A stretch of DNA of 59,901 nt, from NCBI GenBank assembly GCA_963205295.1, contig CAUJIY010000090.1, positions 1 through 59,901 of the forward strand, read 5' to 3'. Source of the DNA: Pseudomonadota bacterium (lineage in GTDB: Bacteria; Pseudomonadota; Gammaproteobacteria; Steroidobacterales; GCA-2729495). Positions 42,662 through 51,959 of this stretch are shown here, piece by piece. The notes beneath the pieces are model-generated. The model made no database searches. It saw only the letters and a list, made by a program, of their open reading frames with translations, and was not told where the DNA came from. The position numbers and the translations under genes were made by a program. Within the stretch, counting starts at the first letter, position 1. Every line of letters begins with the position of its first letter.

Positions 42662-43948
42662 ATGCGGACCGGATTGGCGCGGGTAGCGGTGCTGGCCCTG
42701 CTGCCGTGGCCGGCCGTGGCCGCTGACAGCGGTGACACCGCCTGGATGCTGACGGCCACGGCGCTGGTGCTGTTCATGACCCTGCCGGGGCTGGCGCTGT
42801 TCTATGCCGGCCTGGTGCGCAGCCGCAATGTGCTTTCCGTACTGATGCAATGCTTCGCCATTGCCTCGGTGGTCTCGATCCTCTGGGTGCTCGCCGGCTA
42901 CAGCCTGGCTTTCGGTGACGGCGGACCCGTGCAGGCCGTCATCGGCGGCCTCGGCCGGGCGTTCCTCGCCGGGCTCGACGCCGGGGCGGTCCACGTCGCC
43001 TATCCGAACGTCCCCGAGTCCGTGTTCCTGATGTTCCAGTTGACCTTCGCCATCATCACGCCGGCGCTGGTCATCGGTGCCTTCGCCGAGCGCATGCGTT
43101 TCGGCGCCATGCTGCTGTTCTCGGTGCTGTGGTTCGCGCTGGTCTACGTGCCGGTGGCACACTGGGTGTGGGGCGGCGGCTGGCTCGCGGGGTTCGGCTT
43201 CCGCGACTTCGCCGGTGGTGCCGTCGTGCACATCAATGCCGGCGTCGCCGCCCTGGTCGCGGCGCTGGTACTCGGCAATCGCCGCGGCTTCCCGGTGCAG
43301 CCCATGCCACCGCACAACCTGCCGACCACGGTGGCCGGGGCCGGCATGCTCTGGGTTGGCTGGTTCGGCTTCAACGCCGGCAGTGCCGTCGCCGCGAACG
43401 GTGCCGCCGGCATGGCCATGCTGGTGACCCACACGGCCGCAGCCGCCGGCTGCTTCGCCTGGATGTGCCAGGAGTGGCTGAAGTTCGGCAAGCCGAGCGT
43501 GCTCGGCGTCGTCACCGGCATGGTCGCCGGGCTTGGCACCATCACGCCCGCCTCGGGCTACGTCGGTCCGGGCGGTGCGCTCGTCATCGGCCTGCTCGCC
43601 GGCACGGTCTGCTTCTGGGCGACGCAGTACCTGAAGCGGCGCCTGCAGATCGACGATTCGCTCGACGTGTTCCCGGTGCATGGCGTCGGCGGCTTCATGG
43701 GCACGCTGCTGACCGGCGTGTTTGGCACGGCGGCGCTGGGCGGAATCGACCCGACCGACGGCCGCAGCCTGGTGGTGCAGATCGGCGTACAGCTGCTCGG
43801 TGCGGTAGTGACGCTGGCCTGGTCGGGCGGCATGACCTTCGTGATCCTGAAGGTGGTCGGTGCGTTCACCCCGCTGCGCGTGACGCCGGAAGAGGAAACC
43901 GAAGGCCTCGACATCGCCCTGCACGAGGAACGCGGCTACAACCTCTAG
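42662..43948 (+). CDS. amtB: Ammonium transporter
   Basis: A 428-residue trimeric ammonium channel with a signal peptide (about 1-22) and 11 helices. The twin pore histidines lie in VVHINAGVAALVA and FPVHGVGGFMGTL. FYAGLVRSRNVLSVLMQ and AERMRFGAMLLFSVLWF are further family segments. The ATG at 42662 is chosen, and an in-frame GTG at 42653 is possible. It is translated just behind glnK and regulated by it. Confidence 0.96.
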   Translation: MRTGLARVAVLALLPWPAVAADSGDTAWMLTATALVLFMTLPGLALFYAGLVRSRNVLSVLMQCFAIASVVSILWVLAGYSLAFGDGGPVQAVIGGLGRAFLAGLDAGAVHVAYPNVPESVFLMFQLTFAIITPALVIGAFAERMRFGAMLLFSVLWFALVYVPVAHWVWGGGWLAGFGFRDFAGGAVVHINAGVAALVAALVLGNRRGFPVQPMPPHNLPTTVAGAGMLWVGWFGFNAGSAVAANGAAGMAMLVTHTAAAAGCFAWMCQEWLKFGKPSVLGVVTGMVAGLGTITPASGYVGPGGALVIGLLAGTVCFWATQYLKRRLQIDDSLDVFPVHGVGGFMGTLLTGVFGTAALGGIDPTDGRSLVVQIGVQLLGAVVTLAWSGGMTFVILKVVGAFTPLRVTPEEETEGLDIALHEERGYNL

Positions 43949-44043
43949 ACCGGCTCGACCGGGCGCCACCGCGCAGAAGTGGCATCGGCCGCGATCCTCT
44001 GCACCCAGCCGATTGCGGCTGGTTTGCAGCCTGGCGTTGTGCC

Positions 44044-44155
44044 AGGCCGGGTAGCGGGGCCCGGTCGGCGGGACGCTCGCTACGCACATCCCTGTGCTGC
44101 GCGTCCTGCTCCGCTGGCCCTCCACGCCCGCCGACCGGGCCCCGCTACCCGGCCT
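44044..44155. repeat. Palindromic element, copy 2
   Basis: Arms 44044-44072 and 44127-44155 are perfect 29-bp reverse complements. The interior (read on the minus strand) holds GAGGGCCAGCGGAGCAGGAC and GTAGCGAGCGTCCCGCCG, shared with copy 1 at 35392-35527, in opposite orientation. A central mini-hairpin has GCACA/TGTGC. It lies in the 334-bp gap between amtB and msrQ. Apart from this and the repeat unit at 44261 I see nothing else in that gap. Confidence 0.75.
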
Positions 44156-44260
44156 TCAGCGCGTGGAGGGGCGTTCCCAGGTGTGCCCCCGGCCGGTACG
44201 GTCCGGGCAATGACCATCTGGACCCGCCCTGGGATGGCGGCGTGAGAAAAATTGGCGAAG

Positions 44261-44286
44261 AAAATCGCGGCTTCGGCCGCTCTTAC
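44261..44286. repeat. Single TGTGGGAGCG-type repeat at the msrQ 3' end
   Basis: AAAATCGCGGCTTCGGCCGCTCTTAC is a diverged unit of the same family, with stem GCGGC/GCCGC. The msrQ stop codon (TTA on plus at 44283-44285) lies inside it. Confidence 0.5.
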
Positions 44287-44900
44287 GCGGGAGGTAGCCG
44301 TGAGCGGACGAGGTGGCGGCGCAGGCGCCAGGCGAGCAGGGTGGCGAGGAGGAGCGCGTAGACCAGCGGCTCGGTGACGTCCTTCTTCACCTGCCACCAG
44401 AAGTGCCAGCAGACCAGGATCGCCGCCGGGTACGCCGCACGGTGCAGCAGCTGCCAGCGTCGCCCCAGGCGTCGGCGCCAGCCCGCGGTCGACGTGGCTG
44501 CCAGCGCCGACAGCAGGAGCAGGGCGCTCGCACCGACGATGATGTAGGGCCGCTTGGTGAGATCGGTGATGATCTCGTGCCAGTCGAGGGCCCGGTCGAG
44601 CAGCAGGTAGTTGGCGAAATGCAGGGCGGCGTAGGCAAACGCGAACAGGCCCAGCATGCGCCGGAACTGCTGCGGCCAGGCCTGCCCGCTCAATTCGCGC
44701 AACGGCGTCACGGCGAGCGTCAACAGCAACAGCCGCAGGGCCCACAGGCCGGTGCGATCCTGGATCGCTTCCACCGGGTTGGCGCCAAGGGTCAAACTGC
44801 GCACACCGGTTGCGCCGGCCATGAGACCGGCTAGCGGCAGCAGGGCCAGGGCGAATACGGCTGGTTTCCACACCCGCCGGACCTGCCTCAGGGTCGGCAT
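44283..44900 (-). CDS. msrQ: MsrQ, haem-binding membrane subunit of periplasmic Met-sulfoxide reductase
   Basis: A 205-residue inner-membrane cytochrome b-type protein of the ferric-reductase-like family that feeds quinol electrons to MsrP. About six helices carry His in AALHFANYL and in QLLHRAAYPAAILVCWHFWWQ, consistent with haem ligation. The N-terminal segment (GVRSLTLGANPVEAIQDRTGLWALRLLLLTLAVTPLREL) is characteristic. It is co-transcribed 10 nt after msrP. Confidence 0.93.
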   Translation of the reverse strand: MPTLRQVRRVWKPAVFALALLPLAGLMAGATGVRSLTLGANPVEAIQDRTGLWALRLLLLTLAVTPLRELSGQAWPQQFRRMLGLFAFAYAALHFANYLLLDRALDWHEIITDLTKRPYIIVGASALLLLSALAATSTAGWRRRLGRRWQLLHRAAYPAAILVCWHFWWQVKKDVTEPLVYALLLATLLAWRLRRHLVRSRLPPA

Positions 44901-44910
44901 CGGTCGGGCG

Positions 44911-45873
44911 TCAGAAATTCCGCACCAGGTCGAGGCCCCGGTAGAGTGCGGCGACCTGCGCGGCGTAGCCGTTGAACGGCAGTGTCGGCTGCTTCGGCGA
45001 GAAGAAGGCCGAACCGATGCGACGCTCCGTCGCCTGGCTCCAGCGCGGATGATCGACCTGCGGGTTCACGTTGGCGTAGAAGCCATACTCGCCGGGTGCG
45101 GCTGCCGACCAGGTGGTCGGCGGTTGCCGTTCGGTGAAGCTGATGCGTACGATCGACTTGATGCTCTTGAAGCCGTACTTCCACGGCACGATCAGCCGCA
45201 GCGGCGCGCCGTTCTGGTTCGGCAGCTCGACCCCGTAGACGCCGACGGTCATCAGGGTGAGCGGATGCATCGCCTCGGCGATGGTGAGGCCCTCGACGTA
45301 GGGCCAGTCGAGCGTGCGGCTCCTCTGGCCGGGCATCTCCTCCGGGCGGTACACGGTCTCGAACGCAACGTATTTCGCCCGGGATGTCGGCCGGAAGCGC
45401 TTCAGCAGGGCGCCGAGCGGGAATCCGACCCAGGGCACCACCATGGACCAGGCCTCGACGCAGCGGAAGCGGTAGATGCGTTCTTCCAGCGGGTGTGGCC
45501 GCAGGAGGTCCGCATAGTCGAAACTGCCGGTGACTCCGGCTTCACCGTCGATGGCGACGCGCCAGGGCTGTGGCCGGAACTGCCCGGAATTCTCTGCCGG
45601 ATCGGTCTTGTCGAGTCCGAACTCGTAAAAATTGTTGTAGCCCGTGACTTCGGCGAAGGTGTTGGGCGCGCCAAGGGTGGTGGATGGATCGCGGCGGATT
45701 CCGGGCAGGCGCCGGTATCGGGCCGGGATGGCATCGGCGGCGGTCGCCGCGCGTGGCAGCAGCGTCGCAGCGCCCGCAAGACCGGCAGCGCGCAGCAGCG
45801 TTCGCCGTTGGCGGAATACCGTTTCCGGGGTGATCTCGGAAGGGCGGATACCGGCTGGTCGCCCGATCAGCAT
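44911..45873 (-). CDS. msrP: MsrP, periplasmic molybdopterin methionine sulfoxide reductase
   Basis: A 320-residue Mo-molybdopterin enzyme that repairs oxidised methionines in periplasmic proteins. A Tat signal with [11 protein letters not shown] is followed by [15 protein letters not shown]. The Mo-ligand Cys138 lies in [19 protein letters not shown], and [15 protein letters not shown] follows further on. These are all MsrP/YedY hallmarks. It precedes msrQ on the same strand. No dedicated regulator is adjacent. Confidence 0.95.
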   Translation of the reverse strand: MLIGRPAGIRPSEITPETVFRQRRTLLRAAGLAGAATLLPRAATAADAIPARYRRLPGIRRDPSTTLGAPNTFAEVTGYNNFYEFGLDKTDPAENSGQFRPQPWRVAIDGEAGVTGSFDYADLLRPHPLEERIYRFRCVEAWSMVVPWVGFPLGALLKRFRPTSRAKYVAFETVYRPEEMPGQRSRTLDWPYVEGLTIAEAMHPLTLMTVGVYGVELPNQNGAPLRLIVPWKYGFKSIKSIVRISFTERQPPTTWSAAAPGEYGFYANVNPQVDHPRWSQATERRIGSAFFSPKQPTLPFNGYAAQVAALYRGLDLVRNF

Positions 45874-45910
45874 CGTCGTCTGTCCCTCGCCGTGGTGCCG
45901 GTTGCTGCGC

Positions 45911-46726
45911 TCAGTCCAGTGCCTGTGCCGCGAGCTGGCCGTTCAGGTCCCAGTCGTCCGGCATCCAGGCGAGCTCGAGGCGGCTTTCGACCAGGGCGGC
46001 ACGTACCGCCGGGTCGTCGACGTAGCGCGCGATGTAGGCGGGCACGCTGCCGGCACTGGCGCTGAAGTCGGCTGCGAACCGGTCGAAGACCGGCGAGACG
46101 AAGGCGCGCTTCTGGGCGACGTCGAAGCGGTTGCGGGTGTTGTCGTTGATGAAGCGGCGTGCGGCTTCGTCGAGCTGGGTGTCGATGCGTTCGGGCGACC
46201 AGGCGCGGTTGGCCAGGCGTGGGCAGGAGAGCGAGGCACAGACGATGGCGAAGTGGATGCGCGGGTCACCGAAGGGGCGCAGGCGTTCGTGCTCGATCTG
46301 CTGGAGCGACACCCGTTCGCCGCCGAGGTCGAAGCGCAGCCCGCGGAAATAGCGGTACCGGCCGAAGCGCGTGGCCGGTGAATAGCCGTCGAGAATGCCG
46401 CGGATCGCCAGCGCGTTGTAGGCGTTGATGTAGTAGGCGAGATCCTGCGCACGGTCGCCGGCCCTGTCGCGCGGTGCGGCGAGCCCGGCGATGAAGCGCT
46501 CGAATCGCGGGTCGGCGGCGATGCCGTCGTAGTCGACGTAGCCGTGGCGCACGTTCGCGAGCAGCACGGCATCGAGCAGCGCGTAGTCGGGTTCGGCCAG
46601 GGCCGGCGTGAACGCCAGCAGGCCGACGATCGCAGCCAGCCACCCGGTACGCGCTGGGCGCACGGGAGGGGTCGGGAAGAAATGTTGCACGCTGCCGTTC
46701 ACCCGTCCGTCTTGTGGCCCAAGCAT
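45911..46726 (-). CDS. DUF547 family secreted protein
   Basis: A 271-residue protein. A hydrophobic segment after a basic stretch (about 24-44, ending ALAEP) reads as a signal peptide or anchor, although the N-terminal extension is long for one. The DUF547 core shows [62 protein letters not shown] and the ARRFINDN segment. DUF547 has a cysteine-protease/transglutaminase-like look, with Cys and His near [12 protein letters not shown], but activity is unproven. Confidence 0.85.
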   Translation of the reverse strand: MLGPQDGRVNGSVQHFFPTPPVRPARTGWLAAIVGLLAFTPALAEPDYALLDAVLLANVRHGYVDYDGIAADPRFERFIAGLAAPRDRAGDRAQDLAYYINAYNALAIRGILDGYSPATRFGRYRYFRGLRFDLGGERVSLQQIEHERLRPFGDPRIHFAIVCASLSCPRLANRAWSPERIDTQLDEAARRFINDNTRNRFDVAQKRAFVSPVFDRFAADFSASAGSVPAYIARYVDDPAVRAALVESRLELAWMPDDWDLNGQLAAQALD

Positions 46727-46773
46727 AACCTTCCTAAGCTCCCTGCCGGAACATTTCGAAGGGAGCGCGCGGG

Positions 46774-48033
46774 ATGTCGGACAGCGCCAGCAGGCGCAGC
46801 AGGGGGGCGGCGTACCGCTGGCGATGCTGTGCTGCGCTTGCGCTGCTCGTGCTGACGTTCGTGGCCGGTTGCCGCGAGCGCAGCGGCACCGAGGTCAATA
46901 TCGGTGGTACGGCGACGCCGGGGACACCGGGCGAGGCCATGTGGCTGTCGTTCCGGCAACGCGCGGAAGCGGCGTCCGGCGGACGCTTTCACCTGCGCAC
47001 GCTGATCTACGGCCAGCTCGGTTCCGAGGAGCAGCTGCTGTCGGGATTGCGGCGCGGCCGCATCCAGTACGCCAACCTGTCGGCCCAGGTGCTGTCGACC
47101 GTGGTTCCGGAGCTGACCCTGCTGTACGCCCCGTTCCTGTTCGACAGCGCCGCGCAGGCCGACTATGTCTACGACCGGTACCTCACCAGCGTGTTCCGCA
47201 GCCTGTTGGCCGAGCAGGGCATCCACCTGGTGACCTGGTACGAGATCGGCTTTCACGATGTCTACGCACGCGAGCCGCTCCTCGTGCCCGCCGATGCCCG
47301 TGGCCGGCGTTTCCGCATCGCCTCGAGCCTTAACGCGCGCCTGTTCGCCGAGGCGATCGGTGCCGACCCGGTGCTCCTCGGCTTCGGTGAAATCGTGCCA
47401 TCGCTGCAGACCGGCCTGGTCGAGGCCGGCGAGAACTCGGTGAGCGTCTATGCGCACACCGGCATCGCCGGGGAGGCCCCGCACCTCACCCTCACGCACC
47501 ACGCGCTCGGGATGTCGGTCATCGTGGCCCCGCGCGCGTGGTGGGAAGGGCTCGCGGCCGAAGACCGGCGCATCCTCGAGCAGTCCTTTCCGCCGGTGAC
47601 GGAGTCACGCCGCCAGGTGCGTGCAGAAATGGCCGGCGACCTGCGCGCGGCGGGCGCCCTCGGCATCACGGTGCACCCGCTCGATGCCGCAGCACGCGAC
47701 GCATGGCGCCGCGCGACGCGCGGCGTCACGCAGGCGCTGATCGAGGAGATCGGCGGGCGTTCCGGCGAGGTGTATGCGGCGATCGAGGCCGGGAAGGCGG
47801 AGTTTGCACGCGGCGCGCGCGACAAGCAGGAAAGTGTCGCACCTGGCGCCGCTCCTGCGGGGTCCTGGAGTGGACTCTGCTGTGAGAGGGGCGCAAGCCC
47901 CGACATTCCCACCACGCGGGCCATAGGGGCTCTCTTGGGGAAAGGCGCCAGCCGCGACCCCCGCCGTGACGGTGTCGGAGCGGTTTCCGCCGCGCCCGCG
48001 CTCACCCGCAGTCGAGCACTGCCGTCCCGTTGA
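46774..48033 (+). CDS. TRAP transporter substrate-binding lipoprotein with repeat-derived C-terminal tail
   Basis: A 419-residue DctP-like periplasmic receptor. The lipobox is LTFVAGC (about residue 33). The fold shows GGRFHLRTLIYGQLGSEEQLL, the ligand-site Arg region RGRRFRIASSLNARLF, and the AGENSVSVYAHTGI and HHALGMSVIVAPRAWW strands. The family domain ends near residue 352. The last ~66 residues come from three intergenic-type repeat units (SVAPGAAPAG, CCERGASPD, GKGASRDPRR) and are atypical. No DctQ/DctM membrane subunits are nearby, so it is an orphan receptor here. It overlaps the convergent alcohol dehydrogenase by 32 bp. Confidence 0.85.
   Translation: MSDSASRRSRGAAYRWRCCAALALLVLTFVAGCRERSGTEVNIGGTATPGTPGEAMWLSFRQRAEAASGGRFHLRTLIYGQLGSEEQLLSGLRRGRIQYANLSAQVLSTVVPELTLLYAPFLFDSAAQADYVYDRYLTSVFRSLLAEQGIHLVTWYEIGFHDVYAREPLLVPADARGRRFRIASSLNARLFAEAIGADPVLLGFGEIVPSLQTGLVEAGENSVSVYAHTGIAGEAPHLTLTHHALGMSVIVAPRAWWEGLAAEDRRILEQSFPPVTESRRQVRAEMAGDLRAAGALGITVHPLDAAARDAWRRATRGVTQALIEEIGGRSGEVYAAIEAGKAEFARGARDKQESVAPGAAPAGSWSGLCCERGASPDIPTTRAIGALLGKGASRDPRRDGVGAVSAAPALTRSRALPSR
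47836..47958. repeat. Cluster of three diverged repeat units inside the dctP-like 3' end
   Basis: Unit A around 47836-47860 (inverted: GTCGCACCTGGCGCCGCTCC), unit B 47880-47908 (CTGTGAGAGGGGCGCAAGCC), unit C 47935-47958 (GGCGCCAGCCGCGAC). Unit B is the GGGGCGCAAGCCCC variant also seen inverted at 51256-51285. Confidence 0.65.
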
Positions 48034-49000
48034 TCGCCCCGCTGCGCAGGTCGTCGAGCGCATCGTTGGCGCGCGTGAGCGGGTAGCGGGTGACCTGTGC
48101 CTGGACCCACGCCCCGGCCGCGACAGCCATGAACTCGGTGCCGTCGCGCCGCGTCAGGTTGGCGACGGAGCGCAGCACCCGTTCACCCCACAGACGCGCG
48201 TAGGGGAACGCCGGGATGTCACTCATGTGGATGCCGCCGCAGACGACAGTGCCGCCTTTCTTCACGGCAGCAAGCGCCTGCGGCACCAGTGCCCCGACCG
48301 GGGCGAACAGCAGCGCGGCATCGAGCGGTTCCGGCGACGGCATGTCGGACCCGCCAGCCCAGCACGCGCCCACCTCGCGGGCGAAGTCCCGGGCCGCGGT
48401 ATCGCCCGGGGTGGTGAAGGCGAACACGCGCCGGCCCTGGTGAAGCGCCACCTGGGTGACCAGGTGTGCGGCCGAGCCGAAGCCGTAGATACCGATGGTG
48501 CGCGCGTCCCCGGTCATGCACAGGCTGCGATAGCCGATCAGGCCGGCGCAGAGCAACGGCGTGGCGGTGACGGTGCCGAGCGCGCGCTCCATCGGCAGGC
48601 ACCAGCGTGAATCGGCCAGGAGATGGGTGGCGAAGCCACCGTCGCGCTGGCAACCGTGGAACTCGGCGTGGTCGCAGAGGTTCTCGCGCCCGCTGCGGCA
48701 GAACTCGCAGCGTTCGCAGGTCCACGCCAGCCAGGCCGCGCCCACCCAGGTGCCGACCGGCAGCACCGCAGCCGGACCGGCCGCCACGATTTCGCCGACG
48801 GCCTGATGCCCGGGGACCACGGGGTAGCGGGCCTGCGGCAGGTCGCCGTCCTGCAGGTGCAGGTCGGTGCGGCAGACGGCGCAGGCGTGGACGCGGATCA
48901 GCACCTCGGCGGCTGCTGGTGCGGCGAACTCGCGCACGACTTCGCGCAGCCGTGCGCCGGGGGCGGCGAGCACCATGGCGCGGGCGCGCAACGCGGTCAC
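48002..49000 (-). CDS. Zinc-dependent alcohol dehydrogenase
   Basis: A 332-residue medium-chain dehydrogenase with two zinc sites. Catalytic zinc residues lie in ACAVCRTDLH and GHQAVGE. The structural zinc lobe is CERCEFCRSGRENLC. The Rossmann part is IGIYGFGSAAHLVTQVA. It resembles the AdhA/YjgB-like group (cinnamyl or aliphatic alcohol dehydrogenases). Substrate and direction are unknown. The gene follows the TPR/TonB gene by 6 nt on the same strand. Confidence 0.9.
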   Translation of the reverse strand: MTALRARAMVLAAPGARLREVVREFAAPAAAEVLIRVHACAVCRTDLHLQDGDLPQARYPVVPGHQAVGEIVAAGPAAVLPVGTWVGAAWLAWTCERCEFCRSGRENLCDHAEFHGCQRDGGFATHLLADSRWCLPMERALGTVTATPLLCAGLIGYRSLCMTGDARTIGIYGFGSAAHLVTQVALHQGRRVFAFTTPGDTAARDFAREVGACWAGGSDMPSPEPLDAALLFAPVGALVPQALAAVKKGGTVVCGGIHMSDIPAFPYARLWGERVLRSVANLTRRDGTEFMAVAAGAWVQAQVTRYPLTRANDALDDLRSGAINGTAVLDCG

Positions 49001-49006
49001 GGGCTG

Positions 49007-50536
49007 TCAGCGCCCGTCGGCGCCGGCGTGTGGGTCGGCGGTGTCGGGAAATTCGAGGCGTCCGCCATCCTGGTCGGTGTCGTCCTGCGGATTCCTCTTG
49101 GCGGGTGGCGCCGCCGCGGGCGGCTCGTGGCGGAACTCGTGGCGGAACGTGACTCCCGTGGTCCCGGTCGGCACACCGTCGGCCAGCCGTGGCCGGAAGG
49201 CAGTGGCAGCGAGGACGCGCAGGACCTGCTGGTCGAGCAACCCGGGCGGATCCGATTCGACGATGCGGATGTCGCGGGCATCGCCGTCGGCATCGACCGT
49301 GAACTCGGCGAGCACCGCGCCGCGCGGCCATGTCGAGCGCAGGCCTGGTGCCTCGCTGCGCGCGCGGCCATCGGCGTCGACCGCCTCGGGCAGGCGTGGT
49401 CCGGAGATGCGCGACACCTGGCCGAAGTAGCCGTCGCGGTCGGCTGCCAGCGCCACATCGCCACTGAGTTCCTGCCAGGCCTGCGCGTAGCGCTGGCCGG
49501 CAGCCCTGGGCTGGCGGTTGAGGGTGTACAGGTCCCCGAGTGCGACCAGCACCTCGGCGCGCTTGCGATGGTCGCGTTCGGGCTGGCCGTCGAGCACCTC
49601 GAGGGCACGCTTCAGCGTCGAGGCACTTGCCGGCATGGCACCTTCGTTGGTGTAACTGAGGGCCTCGCCGAGCAGGGCGTCGACGCTGGTGGGATCGGTG
49701 TCGCCATGCTGTTCGCGGATGATGCGCCGGGCGGTCTGGAAGGCATTGCGCGACTCGACGTACTGGCCGGTGCGGTTGTACCAGCGCCCGAGCTTGTACA
49801 GCACCGGGACGAGCTCTTCGCTGGCGGGTCCGCTGCGGTGGCGCTGGATCGCGACCTGGGTGGTCTGCTGCGCGTTGGCCTGCTCCAATTGGTTCAGCCC
49901 GAGCCAGGCCTCCGTCAGGCCATCCATGATGGGGAACTGCCCGGCGTTGTAGAAACCGGCGTCGATGTGGTTGATGCGCAGCGCCCGTTGGTAGGCATCG
50001 CGGGCCTGGTCGTAGAGGCCGTTGCGAATGCAGGTTTCGCCGAGTCCGAGCAGCGGGTTGACCAGGCGCGGCGAGGCCGGGCCTTCGCCTCGCTCGATGA
50101 GGTCGATGGCGGCACGGTAGTTCTGCGCGGCGCCGGCGAGGTCACCGAGCGCGAGTTGCGTGGTGGCGAGGTTGGTGCGCGGCGCAGCCATCTCGATGCT
50201 GGTCGCGCCGTACAGGCGCACGGTCAGATCGACGATCTGCTCGGCGATGTCCCGGGCCTCGGCCATGCGCTTCTCGTCGCTGAGGCGCAGGAAGGTCTGT
50301 TGCGCGGCATGGCGACGGGTGGCGAGGGTGACCAGGTCGTCGTTCGATGCTGCGGCCGCGGCTGGTGCCGGCGATTCCACCGTAGCCGGTGCCGCGGCAT
50401 CCACGGCAGCCAGCGCGCCGGCGCATTGCAGCGCGCAGGCGAGCGTGAGCGCGGCCCGTATCGGGTTGCGCACCGAGGCAGCCGGATCGAGGACAGGACC
50501 GGGATTCACAGGGCCGTACTGTAGCATCGGTGTCAT
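49007..50536 (-). CDS. TPR-repeat protein with C-terminal TonB domain
   Basis: About 509 residues. A signal peptide (about 18-44, [17 protein letters not shown]) is followed by about six TPR-like helical repeats (70-360, for example [29 protein letters not shown]). The TonB_C-type domain (about 375-470) contains [26 protein letters not shown] and [15 protein letters not shown]. An acidic tail follows. A periplasmic protein with TonB-like domain but no N-terminal anchor helix is unlikely to energise receptors in the usual way. A scaffold role is possible. The start is uncertain between ATG 50536 and 50527. Confidence 0.8.
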   Translation of the reverse strand: MTPMLQYGPVNPGPVLDPAASVRNPIRAALTLACALQCAGALAAVDAAAPATVESPAPAAAAASNDDLVTLATRRHAAQQTFLRLSDEKRMAEARDIAEQIVDLTVRLYGATSIEMAAPRTNLATTQLALGDLAGAAQNYRAAIDLIERGEGPASPRLVNPLLGLGETCIRNGLYDQARDAYQRALRINHIDAGFYNAGQFPIMDGLTEAWLGLNQLEQANAQQTTQVAIQRHRSGPASEELVPVLYKLGRWYNRTGQYVESRNAFQTARRIIREQHGDTDPTSVDALLGEALSYTNEGAMPASASTLKRALEVLDGQPERDHRKRAEVLVALGDLYTLNRQPRAAGQRYAQAWQELSGDVALAADRDGYFGQVSRISGPRLPEAVDADGRARSEAPGLRSTWPRGAVLAEFTVDADGDARDIRIVESDPPGLLDQQVLRVLAATAFRPRLADGVPTGTTGVTFRHEFRHEPPAAAPPAKRNPQDDTDQDGGRLEFPDTADPHAGADGR

Positions 50537-50611
50537 GTATTGCCGTGGCGTGGCCGGCATGCCCCGGCTCAGGCACCATGGGTGGACAGGTCACGGCGCA
50601 GGAGGACACCG

Positions 50612-51241
50612 ATGCCCAGGCAGGACAGGACGCGGATGCCCGCTGCGGCGCAGTCCCTGCCGGGCCGGACGACAGCAATGCCGGCGCCGGGGCAGCACTA
50701 CGTCACCGGCCACCCGTGCGTCGGGCCGTTTCCTGCGCACATGCGCCAGGCACTGTTCGGGCTCGGGTGTTTCTGGGGTGCCGAACGATGCTTCTGGCGG
50801 CTGCCGGGCGTTTACACCACGGCCGTCGGTTATGCGGGGGGCTACACGCCAAACCCGACCTACGAGGAAGTGTGCACCGGACGCACGGGTCACAACGAGG
50901 TGGTCCTGGTCGTCCACGATCCCGGGCACATCCGCTACGAAACGCTGCTCGCCACGTTCTGGGAGGCTCACGACCCGACGCAGGGCATGCGCCAGGGCAA
51001 CGACGTCGGCACGCAGTACCGCTCGGCGATCTATTGTTTCGACGAGGACCAGCATGCCGCAGCCGTGGCGACACGGGCGGCCTACGACGCGCACCTGCGG
51101 GCGGCCGGCTATCCGCCGATCACCACCGAGATCGTTGCCGCACCGGTGTTCTACTACGCCGAGCCGTATCACCAGCAGTACCTGGCGAAGAACCCCACGG
51201 GCTATTGTGGTCTCGGCGGGACCGGCGTGCGCTGCGGGTGA
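50612..51241 (+). CDS. msrA: Peptide-methionine (S)-S-oxide reductase
   Basis: A 209-residue cytosolic repair enzyme. The catalytic Cys is in [69 protein letters not shown] and the C-terminal [11 protein letters not shown] (resolving Cys) follow the long E. coli-type MsrA. The N-terminus ([10 protein letters not shown]) also matches that type. ATG 50612 follows CAGGAGGACACCG. An earlier in-frame start at 50540 is not family-like. Confidence 0.96.
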   Translation: MPRQDRTRMPAAAQSLPGRTTAMPAPGQHYVTGHPCVGPFPAHMRQALFGLGCFWGAERCFWRLPGVYTTAVGYAGGYTPNPTYEEVCTGRTGHNEVVLVVHDPGHIRYETLLATFWEAHDPTQGMRQGNDVGTQYRSAIYCFDEDQHAAAVATRAAYDAHLRAAGYPPITTEIVAAPVFYYAEPYHQQYLAKNPTGYCGLGGTGVRCG

Positions 51242-51255
51242 GACCGGGACTCTTC

Positions 51256-51424
51256 AGGTCGGGGCTTGCGCCCCTCCCACAGCAGCCACCCCCGTCTGTG
51301 GGAGCGACGCCAGTCGCGACGCCCCTCCCACAGCAGCCACCCCCCACCTGTGGGAGCGACGCCAGTCGCGACGCCCCTCCCACCGCAGCCACTCCCCGCC
51401 TGTGGGAGCGACGCCAGTCGCGAC
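51256..51424. repeat. Tandem 52-bp repeat array
   Basis: TGTGGGAGCGACGCCAGTCG recurs at 51297, 51349 and 51401, an exact 52-bp period. It alternates with CGCCCCTCCCAC(A/C)GCAGCCAC. Each unit holds nested stems: GTGGGAG/CTCCCAC outside and GCGAC/GTCGC inside. The left edge carries GGGGCTTGCGCCCCTCCCAC, the inverted form of the unit at 47880. It fills the gap between the convergent msrA and lipoprotein genes and could terminate both. Confidence 0.85.
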
Positions 51425-51430
51425 CGATCC

Positions 51431-51781
51431 TCAGTTCAGCACCCGATACCCGCGCCCGCGCAGGCAGTTGCGCACCACGTCGGCCTTCTCGCGATCGGCG
51501 ATGCGCGCCGACTGCGCGCCGCCCGTGACCGCGCCGATGCCGGCACCCTCGCCGGCGCCGCCGCCGGCGATGGCCCCGATGGCCGCGCCGACCGCGGCAC
51601 CGCCAGCTGCTCCCTTGCCGACCGCCTTCCCCGTCGAGACCTGCTCGGCGTAGGTCTGGCACTGTGCGAGATCCTGCTGGTACCGCGACATGTCGACGCC
51701 CTGCGTATCGATGATCGGACCGGTCGTGCCCGAACAGCCGGCGATGACGAGGGCAGCAACGATGAGGGCGCGACGGGCCAT
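51431..51781 (-). CDS. Glycine-zipper lipoprotein
   Basis: A 116-residue protein. The lipobox ALVIAGCSG (Cys at about 16) implies lipid anchoring. The centre is a Gly/Ala zipper (AVGKGAAGGAAVGAAIGAIAGGGAGEGAGIG) typical of SlyB/PA-type outer-membrane lipoproteins. The C-terminus carries a lone Cys (NCLRGRGYRVLN). Function unknown. Many relatives respond to envelope stress. Confidence 0.85.
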   Translation of the reverse strand: MARRALIVAALVIAGCSGTTGPIIDTQGVDMSRYQQDLAQCQTYAEQVSTGKAVGKGAAGGAAVGAAIGAIAGGGAGEGAGIGAVTGGAQSARIADREKADVVRNCLRGRGYRVLN

Positions 51782-51912
51782 GGGAACGACTCCGTTGGTG
51801 GCGGGTGTGCGTGCCAACGCACCGCGACCGCCTCGGTTGACGTGCGTCACATCTGTCATCGCGACACACGACAGACTGTGACTCCGGCCACAGCGGGTTG
51901 CCGGGCCGCCGG

Positions 51913-51918
51913 TATTAT
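51913..51918 (+). promoter_or_regulatory. -10 for the HD-GYP gene
   Basis: TATTAT at about 51913-51918, roughly 42 nt before the TTG start. -35 not clear. Confidence 0.35.
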
Positions 51919-51959
51919 GCCCGAGCGGCCGTCCTGACGCCGGCCGCCTGGGCCGAGAC

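Noticed and set aside
45402-45779. Alternative frames within msrP and similar short Arg-rich frames throughout
   Set aside because: All lack ribosome binding sites and family features and sit inside better-supported genes.
51256-51424. Tandem repeats resembling a CRISPR array
   Set aside because: The sequence between repeat cores is itself repeated almost identically, so there are no unique spacers. No cas genes are in the window.
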